Part shown: positions 1 through 5,929 of the stretch, piece by piece
Position numbering within the stretch: the first letter of the stretch is position 1
Layout: every line of letters begins with the position of its first letter
DNA from: an uncultured Lacibacter sp.
Lineage (GTDB): Bacteria; Bacteroidota; Bacteroidia; Chitinophagales; Chitinophagaceae
Length of the DNA: 15,125 nucleotides
Direction: 5' to 3'
Assembly (NCBI RefSeq): GCF_946479605.1
Contig: NZ_CAMLGT010000063.1
Span: 1-15,125 of the forward strand
Notes under the pieces: model-generated
Told to the model about the DNA's origin: nothing
The model's input: only the letters and a program-made list of their open reading frames with translations
Database searches by the model: none
Made by a program: the position numbers and the translations under genes

Positions 1-62
1 AACGGAGGCTGAGATCAAACCCGTAGAACCTGATCAGGGTAATGCCTGCGCAGGGAAGGAGG
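1..62 (+). promoter_or_regulatory. TPP (thi-box) riboswitch, 5' part cut off by window edge
   Basis: The stretch carries the hallmark 3' half of the thiamine pyrophosphate aptamer: CTGAGA at 9-14, then ACCCGTAGAACCTGATCAGG (20-39), then TAATGCCTGCGCAGGGAA (40-57). These are the conserved pyrimidine- and pyrophosphate-sensing segments of the family. The 5' strand with the GGGGTGC motif lies left of position 1, so the aptamer is incomplete only because of the window edge. The following AAGGAGG (56-62) is probably the 3' strand of helix P1. It stands about 75 nt upstream of a TonB-dependent receptor, so it very likely represses that gene when TPP is plentiful. No terminator with a U-run lies between aptamer and gene, so control of translation is more likely than attenuation (inference). 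Confidence 0.95.
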
Positions 63-69
63 TTCCTTT

Positions 70-123
70 ATGCATATTCCTCTCTCCATCCGCAGCATTT
101 CCAATTCAATTTTTAAACGTTAA
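70..123 (+). CDS. possible 17-codon leader ORF between riboswitch and receptor gene
   Basis: An ATG at 70 opens a frame of 17 codons (MHIPLSIRSISNSIFKR) ending in TAA at 121-123, 12 nt before the receptor start. It is preceded by AAGGAGG at 56-62 with a 7-nt spacer, an ideal Shine-Dalgarno arrangement that is unusual in this phylum and absent from the other genes here. The same AAGGAGG probably forms helix P1 of the riboswitch and can also pair with TCCTT (64-68), so its conservation may have nothing to do with translation. The peptide has no recognisable motif. This may be a translated regulatory leader or chance. Confidence 0.25.
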   Translation: MHIPLSIRSISNSIFKR

Positions 124-135
124 AGTGAATCAGAA

Positions 136-2559
136 ATGAAAAAATTGATGCTGGGAATGTTGATGATTTTTTCTCAACAACTCGTCATGGCTCAGTACAA
201 ACTGAGCGGAACAGTAGCCGAAAAAAGCAATAGCCAGAATGCCATTGTAGGTGCTACTGTAGAAATTGCCGGAAACGGAACAACACAAACAAACGCATTG
301 GGCGCTTTTGCCATTGAACTGGCAAAGAAAGGAACGTACACCGTACGCATCAGCACGGTTGCGTTTAAAGTATTTGAACAAACAGTAACCGTTTCGGGCA
401 AGGAAACACAGCTGAATGTGTTACTGGAAATGCAACCGCTTTTTCTGAAACCGGTTGAAGTAACGGCTATCCGTGCAGGTGACAGGATGCCGTTTGCAAA
501 AACCAATCTCTCTAAAAAAGAAATTGAGAAAATGAATACCGGGCAGGATCTGCCGTTTATTCTCAACCAAACACCGTCAGTTGTAATCAACTCCGATGCG
601 GGTAATGGCATTGGTTACACAGGTATCCGCATACGTGGTACTGATGCCACACGTATTAACATGACGTTGAATGGCATTCCTTACAATGATGCGGAAAGCC
701 AGGGGTTATTTTTTGTAAACCTTCCTGATTTTTCTTCATCCGTTAACTCCATTCAAATACAGCGGGGCGTTGGCACTTCATCAAACGGCGCTGGTGCGTT
801 TGGTGCAACGTTGAACCTGAGCACAAATGAATTCAACGAAACACCGTATGCAGAGTTAATCAATGGATTCGGGAGTTTTAACAGCTGGCGACATACCATC
901 AAAGCCGGAACAGGACTTATTGGCAAACACATTACGGTTGATGCCCGGCTTTCGTTCATTAACAGCAAAGGATTTATTGAAAGAGGCTCTTCTGATCTTG
1001 GTTCAGCCTATGTATCGGCTGCATATCTCAACAACAAAACATCCATCCGCTTCAATGCTTTTACAGGTACAGAAAAAACATACCAGGCATGGAATGGTAT
1101 TCCTGAAGCCAAGCTGAGAGGAGATGAAACAAAGCTGCTGGAACATTTCTACAACAACTATTATTTGTATGATACGCCAGCCGATTCTGCAAACCTCTTC
1201 AACAAAAACAACAACCGTTCTTACAACTATTTCCTCTACGACAATCAAACTGACAATTACCAGCAAGACCACTACCAGCTGTTTTTTAACCAGGAGTTGA
1301 ACAGTGCATGGAGTATGAACACAGCTTTCTTCTTAACACGTGGCCGTGGTTATTATGAAGAATACAAACGCAATGAATCACTGGATGATTACGGACTTGC
1401 AGCTGTAGAATCTGATCTTGTTCGTCAATTATGGTTAGATAACTGGTTTTACGGAACTACATTTTCAGCACAATACAAGCGTAATAATGATCAGTTAACT
1501 TTTGGCGGCGCTTATACCCGTTACGATGGGAAGCATTACGGAAAGATCATCTGGAGTGAGGAACCGGCTCCAAAAGATCACAAATGGTATAACCTGACTG
1601 CTGATAAAACTGACTTTAATTTTTATACCAAATACCAACGCAAGCTTGGTGCAAGATGGGAAGCATTTGCTGATCTGCAGTATCGCTATGTAAACCATCA
1701 GATCAATGGTTTCCGCAAAAACCCATCGCTGCAATCAGGCAATGATTTCAGTTTCCTGAATCCGAAATTGGGTATTTCTTATGCTGATGGCAATGGATGG
1801 TTAGGATTTGCATCGTTCAGCATTGGCAACAAAGAACCTAACCGAGATGATTTTGAAGCAGGCATGAGCCAGCAACCGAAACATGAAACACTATATGATG
1901 CTGAAATAAATATTGAACAACGTAAATCAAACTACAACTGGGGTGTAACAGGATATTATATGTATTACAACAACCAGCTTGTACTTACCGGAAAAGTAAA
2001 CGATGTAGGTGCATACAACCGCACGAATGTTGCAAAGAGCTTTCGTGCCGGTGTGGAACTGCAGGCAGGAGTGAAACCAAGCGGCTGGTTTAATGCAAAT
2101 GGAAATCTTACATTCAGCAGTAACCGCATTCTCAACTTTACTGAGTTTGTTGATGATTACGACAATGGCGGACAGAAAGAAAACAAGTTCGCATCTTCAC
2201 CCCTCTCCTTTTCGCCATCAGTTGTTGCTGCAGCATCACTCAATTTTATTCCGGTAAAAAATGCCGAGATCAGCTTCCTGAACAAATACGTTTCACGCCA
2301 GTACCTTGATAATACCGGCAACAACGCAAGAAGCATTAATCCATTTTTTGTAACCGATCTGAGATTGAATTACCAGCTTCACTTCAAACCTTTAAAAGAA
2401 GTGAACCTCAGTTTCCAGGTAAACAATTTGTTTGATCGTTTATATGAAACAAACGGTTACACATTCAGTTATATTTACGGAACAAACACCATTACAGAGA
2501 ATTATTATTACCCAATGGCCGGAACAAATTTTATGGCTGGCATCCATATAAAAATCTGA
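136..2559 (+). CDS. TonB-dependent outer membrane receptor, TPP-riboswitch controlled (predicted thiamine/precursor uptake)
   Basis: An 807-residue outer-membrane transporter powered by the TonB-ExbBD complex. Residues 1-19 are a Sec signal peptide ending in VMA before QYKLSG. Residues about 20-105 form a carboxypeptidase-regulatory-like beta sandwich, typical of Bacteroidota receptors. The plug follows at about 110-235 (GIRIRGTDATRINMTLNGIP and the IQIQRGVGTSSNGAGAFGA stretch), then a beta-barrel rich in aromatic and Asn residues to the C-terminus (GTNFMAGIHIKI). The substrate cannot be read from the protein itself. The upstream TPP riboswitch points to thiamine or a pyrimidine/thiazole precursor, and thi-box-regulated outer-membrane receptors are known from comparative genomics of Bacteroidetes. 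No thiamine permease (PnuT) or kinase gene follows: the gene is closed by a terminator 17 bp downstream, so it is monocistronic on its 3' side. The ATG at 136 is chosen because it opens the signal peptide. Confidence 0.93.
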   Translation: MKKLMLGMLMIFSQQLVMAQYKLSGTVAEKSNSQNAIVGATVEIAGNGTTQTNALGAFAIELAKKGTYTVRISTVAFKVFEQTVTVSGKETQLNVLLEMQPLFLKPVEVTAIRAGDRMPFAKTNLSKKEIEKMNTGQDLPFILNQTPSVVINSDAGNGIGYTGIRIRGTDATRINMTLNGIPYNDAESQGLFFVNLPDFSSSVNSIQIQRGVGTSSNGAGAFGATLNLSTNEFNETPYAELINGFGSFNSWRHTIKAGTGLIGKHITVDARLSFINSKGFIERGSSDLGSAYVSAAYLNNKTSIRFNAFTGTEKTYQAWNGIPEAKLRGDETKLLEHFYNNYYLYDTPADSANLFNKNNNRSYNYFLYDNQTDNYQQDHYQLFFNQELNSAWSMNTAFFLTRGRGYYEEYKRNESLDDYGLAAVESDLVRQLWLDNWFYGTTFSAQYKRNNDQLTFGGAYTRYDGKHYGKIIWSEEPAPKDHKWYNLTADKTDFNFYTKYQRKLGARWEAFADLQYRYVNHQINGFRKNPSLQSGNDFSFLNPKLGISYADGNGWLGFASFSIGNKEPNRDDFEAGMSQQPKHETLYDAEINIEQRKSNYNWGVTGYYMYYNNQLVLTGKVNDVGAYNRTNVAKSFRAGVELQAGVKPSGWFNANGNLTFSSNRILNFTEFVDDYDNGGQKENKFASSPLSFSPSVVAAASLNFIPVKNAEISFLNKYVSRQYLDNTGNNARSINPFFVTDLRLNYQLHFKPLKEVNLSFQVNNLFDRLYETNGYTFSYIYGTNTITENYYYPMAGTNFMAGIHIKI

Positions 2560-2576
2560 GGTTGCCAATAATGCTA

Positions 2577-2612
2577 AAAAGAAATGCCGCTGTGAACAGC
2601 GGCATTTCTTTT
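2577..2612. terminator. perfect bidirectional intrinsic terminator
   Basis: A perfect 16-bp inverted repeat: AAAAGAAATGCCGCTG (2577-2592), loop TGAA, then CAGCGGCATTTCTTTT (2597-2612). The A-tract on one side and T-tract on the other give a U-run in both directions. It lies between the receptor gene (plus) and the rhodanese gene (minus), which converge, so it should end transcription of both. Confidence 0.9.
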
Positions 2613-2632
2613 ATGATACATGATCGTGAAAA

Positions 2633-2941
2633 TTATACGCCATATTTCTCACGCCAGTTAAGCATACCACCTGCAAGGTTGACCACATTTGTAAAACCCA
2701 TTGTTTCGGCAAACATGCAAGCCTGCCCACTGCGGTTGCCACTGCGGCAATAAAAGATCACTTCCTGTTCTTTCAACTCTTCCAGTTCGTCCACATCCAT
2801 CGACAGAATACGCCCAAGCGGATACAATGTGCCGCCAATATTAAACTCGTCATGTTCGTGCGGCTCACGCACATCAACAATATTCAATTGCTCACCGGCA
2901 TCAATTCTTGCCTTTAACTCTTCTGCAGTAATGATCTTCAT
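2633..2941 (-). CDS. single-domain rhodanese-like protein
   Basis: A 102-residue one-domain rhodanese, about the usual size of GlpE/PspE-like stand-alone forms. The N-terminal part has the IVDVREPHEHDEFNIGG motif (about 21-37). The active-site loop CRSGNR (65-70) carries the persulfide-forming Cys65, and LAGGMLNW (89-96) is the usual C-terminal signature. The loop of six residues fits a sulfurtransferase rather than a Cdc25-like phosphatase. There is no signal peptide, so it is cytosolic. It is the last gene of a minus-strand run ddl - PASTA protein - rhodanese, starting 11 bp after the PASTA gene, so it is probably co-transcribed. A functional link with cell-wall synthesis is not evident. 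The sulfur donor and acceptor are unknown. Confidence 0.92.
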   Translation of the reverse strand: MKIITAEELKARIDAGEQLNIVDVREPHEHDEFNIGGTLYPLGRILSMDVDELEELKEQEVIFYCRSGNRSGQACMFAETMGFTNVVNLAGGMLNWREKYGV

Positions 2942-2952
2942 TAGTAATGTAT

Positions 2953-3786
2953 TTAATATTCGTTTTCTGTTTTTTGTTCGATGACAGGTTTGGGTCTTTG
3001 AATACTGTCAATTTTTGAGCGGTCCATACTGATCCAGAGATCAACCAACTGTCCACCACGTATGCGGATGGGTCGTCCTTCCTCATCCCGAACCGGAGGA
3101 TTTTGCCTGATAACAAATGCTGCTGAACTATCAGCCACTGCACCATCAACAACCACGGCTCCCAGCAACAAGTCGTTACTTTCCAGCAACACTTTTGCTT
3201 CTGCAAAGGTAAGTCCCAGCAATACAGGAACAGGTAATTCTGTTTGTTTAATACCACCACCTAATACCAGGCTTATGCGACTACCCATCGGCACTTTTGT
3301 TCCCGGCTTCACCTGGTTGCCGTTATAGATCTGTTCAAGTACAGAACCCACAGCAAAATCCGGACGTTGTGATGTATCGCCCAATTTTAACCCAAGTGTA
3401 TTCAGTTGCAGTAAAACACTTCTGTATGTTTGTCCAACAAAGTTAGGAATGGCTACTAATGGAGGTTGTGCCCTGTTAATGGTTAAATAAATGGTGCGGT
3501 TGATCTTCACCATTTCCTGTGCAACAGGTGATTGTTTTACTACCGATAATCGTGGAAGACTGTCGTAATAAATACTATCCTGCACTTCCACCTGAAAGCC
3601 TTGTTGTTCCAGCAAATTCCGGGCTTCATCCACACTTTTTCCTTTTACTTCCGGCACTTTGATGTATTTGCCATGCTGTGTTATTCTGTCAAGTAACTGA
3701 AAAAAGACGAACACCACCAGCAAGCCTATAACAATTGCCACAAGCAGGTTAACAAAAAATGAACGGTTTGTAATGAATTGAAACAC
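2953..3786 (-). CDS. membrane-anchored protein with three PASTA domains
   Basis: 277 residues. A short cytoplasmic N-terminus is followed by one transmembrane helix at about 10-31. Three PASTA repeats then extend into the periplasm: about 42-105 (starting VPEVKGKSVDEARNLLEQQG), 110-177 (IPNFVGQTYRSVLLQL) and 183-254 (LPVPVLLGLTFAEAKVLL). The last 20 residues are polar. PASTA modules bind peptidoglycan fragments in Ser/Thr kinases and PBPs, but no kinase or transpeptidase domain is present here, so the protein is a pure PASTA anchor. The gene lies 21 bp downstream of ddl and 11 bp before the rhodanese gene. A PASTA protein next to ddl is common in Bacteroidota, which suggests a role in sensing or scaffolding cell-wall synthesis. 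The function is unproven. Confidence 0.9.
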   Translation of the reverse strand: MFQFITNRSFFVNLLVAIVIGLLVVFVFFQLLDRITQHGKYIKVPEVKGKSVDEARNLLEQQGFQVEVQDSIYYDSLPRLSVVKQSPVAQEMVKINRTIYLTINRAQPPLVAIPNFVGQTYRSVLLQLNTLGLKLGDTSQRPDFAVGSVLEQIYNGNQVKPGTKVPMGSRISLVLGGGIKQTELPVPVLLGLTFAEAKVLLESNDLLLGAVVVDGAVADSSAAFVIRQNPPVRDEEGRPIRIRGGQLVDLWISMDRSKIDSIQRPKPVIEQKTENEY

Positions 3787-3807
3787 GGGTATTGAATTTA
3801 ATGAATA

Positions 3808-4809
3808 TTATTTTGCCTGGTGATCGGCCAATGCCTGGTCAATTAATGCTGCATAAAAATCTTCCAGCTTCCAGTTCATCGCCCTTACCTGCTGCGGCAC
3901 TATGCTGGCATCGCTCTGCCCGGGAATGGTATTGATCTCAAGCATGAACGGTTCATTTTTTTCTTCATTATAAATAAAGTCGATGCGAATGACTCCGCCA
4001 CAATTGAAGACAGCATATATTTTCTTTGCTGCATCACTTACTTTTTTATATACTTCTTCGCTTGCAACAGCAGGCGTAATTTCTGTACTTTTCCCTTGGT
4101 ATTTTGCAACAAAATCAAAAAACTCCATATCCGCATCTGCCTTCACTTCTGTCATGGGCATGGTAATGATCTCGCCTTTGTGCTTAAATACACCAATAGT
4201 AAACTCACGACCGGTGATCATTTCTTCCACCAATACCTGCGAATCTTCTTTGAATGCTTTTTCAATAGCAACCTCAAGATCTTCCTGTTTACTCACTTTA
4301 CTCATACCAATACTGCTGCCTCCATTATTTGGTTTCACAAACACCGGCAGTTTTAGTTGTATGCTGTTTGCATCAATGGGTTGGTGTTTAAATAAGTGCA
4401 CACTTTTCGCCACATGAATACCGGCAAATGCAGCCACAGCTACAGTATAGCGCTTGTTGAATGTAATGGCTGATGTGGCTGCACTGCAGGCTGTATAAGG
4501 CAACCCTAATACATCAAAATACCCCTGCAGTTTTCCATCTTCGCCGGGTGTACCGTGCATGCCAATGAATACACAATCGAATGTTACTTTCTTTCCCTCA
4601 ACGGTTATGCTGAAATCGTTTTTATCAACAAGGGAAACTTGCTCATCGCCCACTTTATGATACCATCCGTCGGCAGTAACATCAATTACAAATACATTGA
4701 ATCTCGATTTATCAAGATGATTAAAAATAGTGACCGCACTTTTGTAAGAAATAACAGCTTCGCCGCTATAGCCGCCCGTAACGAGGGCGATGTTCAATGG
4801 TTGACTCAT
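3808..4809 (-). CDS. ddl: D-alanine--D-alanine ligase
   Basis: A 333-residue cytosolic ATP-grasp enzyme that joins two D-alanines using ATP, giving the terminal dipeptide of the peptidoglycan stem. The N-terminal domain shows VTGGYSGEAVISYKSA (10-25) and the substrate-binding HGTPGEDGKLQG (85-96). The ATP-grasp part shows PVFVKPNNGGSSIGMSKV (155-172), EEMITGREFTIGV (195-207), the metal-binding RIDF (275-278) and EINTIPG (291-297). Length and motif order match the family. It is the first gene of the minus-strand run with the PASTA and rhodanese genes. The ATG at 4809 is chosen because it sits directly before the first beta strand (LNIALVTGG). No strong TAnnTTTG element is visible in the 101 bp upstream, so the promoter is unclear. 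Confidence 0.96.
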   Translation of the reverse strand: MSQPLNIALVTGGYSGEAVISYKSAVTIFNHLDKSRFNVFVIDVTADGWYHKVGDEQVSLVDKNDFSITVEGKKVTFDCVFIGMHGTPGEDGKLQGYFDVLGLPYTACSAATSAITFNKRYTVAVAAFAGIHVAKSVHLFKHQPIDANSIQLKLPVFVKPNNGGSSIGMSKVSKQEDLEVAIEKAFKEDSQVLVEEMITGREFTIGVFKHKGEIITMPMTEVKADADMEFFDFVAKYQGKSTEITPAVASEEVYKKVSDAAKKIYAVFNCGGVIRIDFIYNEEKNEPFMLEINTIPGQSDASIVPQQVRAMNWKLEDFYAALIDQALADHQAK

Positions 4810-4828
4810 GTACCGGATGATTTGATTT

Positions 4829-4859
4829 CTGCTGCCGGCAAACCTCCTGCTGCCGGCAA
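4829..4859. repeat. 13-bp direct repeat with palindromic core, upstream of ddl
   Basis: CTGCTGCCGGCAA occurs at 4829-4841 and again at 4847-4859, with a 5-bp spacer. Each copy contains the self-complementary TGCCGGCA, so the two copies can also pair as a hairpin. It lies 20 bp upstream of the ddl start and 51 bp past the end of the lipoprotein gene, both on the minus strand. It could be an operator, part of the ddl leader, or a weak terminator without a U-run. The role is unknown. Confidence 0.6.
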
Positions 4860-4910
4860 TGTATTTTCAGGCAGCTTTTCTTTTCAAGAACCCTGCCAGT
4901 TAATCAGTAG

Positions 4911-5393
4911 TTATTCGATTCCCTCCCGCTCTGTACCGGAATTTCCGGAATCGATCACAAATTTCCATTTGCCGTCTTTTTGCCTGCGCCATACATTCAG
5001 ATAAGTACCGGTCATTGTGGTATCAGCAGTTGCTACTTTGTACACACCATAGGTATAACCCATATCTCCGGAACCGGCAATATCGGCCCCACGTGGTTCC
5101 CAGGTCATTTTAAACGAAGTGTCTTCCTGTGCATTAAGGAATTTAATAACATCGCCTTCTACAATTGGCAAAAAGCCGGGTCGAAGCAATACCGCATCAT
5201 CAGCAATGTATTCAAGGAATGCTTTTTTCATTCCGTCTTTTTCACTGGCAGCAGAAAATGCTTTATCTGTATCAACCATTTCCTGCAGCGACTTCTCTGA
5301 ATCAAATTTACCTTCCTGTTCCTCCGGCTGTTTCGCCTCCATACATGATGCAAAAAACACCACTAAGGCCAGTGCTGACAAAAACTTCTTCAT
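4911..5393 (-). CDS. DUF4440/SnoaL-type NTF2-like lipoprotein
   Basis: 160 residues. The N-terminus MKKFLSALALVVFFASC is a lipoprotein signal peptide with lipobox FASC and Cys17 as the lipidated residue, so the mature protein is tethered in the envelope. After a short acidic linker, residues about 35-155 resemble the NTF2-like DUF4440/SnoaL fold: a helical VDTDKAFSAASEKDGMKKAF segment, then YIADDAVLLRPG, and the closing beta strands GTYLNVWRRQKDGKWKFVID. Such domains may bind small hydrophobic ligands or act as enzymes, and no catalytic residues can be assigned here. It is a separate unit: about 100 bp from ddl and 120 bp from the ferredoxin gene, with a hairpin terminator on its 5' side. The ATG at 5393 is fixed by the signal peptide. 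Confidence 0.85.
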   Translation of the reverse strand: MKKFLSALALVVFFASCMEAKQPEEQEGKFDSEKSLQEMVDTDKAFSAASEKDGMKKAFLEYIADDAVLLRPGFLPIVEGDVIKFLNAQEDTSFKMTWEPRGADIAGSGDMGYTYGVYKVATADTTMTGTYLNVWRRQKDGKWKFVIDSGNSGTEREGIE

Positions 5394-5413
5394 ATGTGCA
5401 AGATATAAAAAGC

Positions 5414-5446
5414 AAGGTGAAGGTTTTCAAGCCTTCACCTTTTTTT
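5414..5446. terminator. hairpin terminator between ferredoxin and lipoprotein genes
   Basis: A 10-bp stem AAGGTGAAGG (5414-5423) / CCTTCACCTT (5432-5441) with an 8-nt loop. A run of seven T follows on the plus strand (5440-5446), and on the minus strand the stem is followed by GCTTTTT. It lies downstream of the minus-strand ferredoxin gene and just 20 bp before the lipoprotein start, so it most likely ends the ferredoxin transcript. The better U-run faces the plus strand, where no gene precedes it. Confidence 0.7.
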
Positions 5447-5515
5447 AACGGGAAATATCACCCGCTGTATTCCGGAATCGTTCTTACGGGAACTCCTCCA
5501 TCGAGAGAAAAATCA

Positions 5516-5863
5516 TTAAATATGTAAACGATCCTTGCGTGCAAGCAGATCTTCTACTGTTTCCTGATACATTTCATCGGGAACGCAGCAATCTACCGGA
5601 CAAACAGAAGCACACTGTGGCTCTTCGTGAAAGCCTTGGCATTCTGTACACTTGTTTGGTGTAATATAATATGTATCCATGCTCACGGGCGCATTCTTTG
5701 CCGCCGCATCAACTACTGATCCATCAATAAGTGTGTAAGAACCTTTTACCGTTGTTCCGTCAGCTATTGCCCACTCAACACCACCTTCGTAAATAGCATT
5801 ATTTGGACACTCGGGTTCGCAGGCTCCACAGTTAATGCACTCTTCTGTAATTTTAATAGCCAT
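5516..5863 (-). CDS. 2[4Fe-4S] ferredoxin, Alvin type
   Basis: A 115-residue soluble electron carrier with two [4Fe-4S] clusters. Cluster I uses Cys9, Cys12, Cys15 and Cys19 (ECINCGACEPECP, followed by NNAIYEGG). Cluster II uses Cys72, Cys75, Cys84 and Cys88 (KCTECQGFHEEPQCASVCPVD), with the wide eight-residue spacing between the second and third cysteines seen in the Allochromatium vinosum ferredoxin family; such proteins often have very low potentials. Two further cysteines follow at 92-93. About 50 residues separate the two motifs, longer than in clostridial ferredoxins. The gene diverges from a LuxC-like acyl-CoA reductase with 66 bp between the start codons; the pairing is one I recall from other Bacteroidota and suggests a shared pathway. 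Redox partners are unknown. Confidence 0.93.
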   Translation of the reverse strand: MAIKITEECINCGACEPECPNNAIYEGGVEWAIADGTTVKGSYTLIDGSVVDAAAKNAPVSMDTYYITPNKCTECQGFHEEPQCASVCPVDCCVPDEMYQETVEDLLARKDRLHI

Positions 5864-5894
5864 ACTGTTTCAAGATTTTAGGGTTAGTTTGAAT

Positions 5895-5902
5895 TACTTT
5901 TG
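5895..5902 (+). promoter_or_regulatory. -7 promoter element for acyl-CoA reductase
   Basis: TACTTTTG fits the Bacteroidota -7 consensus TAnnTTTG at every fixed position. It lies 27 bp before the ATG at 5930, giving a leader of about 20 nt. No clear TTG at -33. It faces the minus-strand element at 5908-5915. Confidence 0.6.
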
Positions 5903-5907
5903 CATTT

Positions 5908-5915
5908 CAAATGTA
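5908..5915 (-). promoter_or_regulatory. -7 promoter element for ferredoxin gene
   Basis: Read on the minus strand this is TACATTTG, a full match to TAnnTTTG. It lies 44 bp before the ferredoxin ATG (5863), giving a leader of about 35-40 nt. TTG triplets lie 23 and 26 bp upstream, slightly too far for an ideal -33 element. Confidence 0.6.
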
Positions 5916-5929
5916 AAGCAAAGCTCTGA

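Noticed and set aside
192..611. 139-codon minus-strand open frame opposite the TonB receptor
   Set aside because: It overlaps the signal-peptide, carboxypeptidase-like and plug regions of a clear receptor; it is a shadow frame.
3983..4417. 144-codon plus-strand open frame opposite ddl
   Set aside because: It is antisense to a clear, full-length ddl with all motifs; the translation is low-complexity and Ser/Thr/Leu-rich with no domain.
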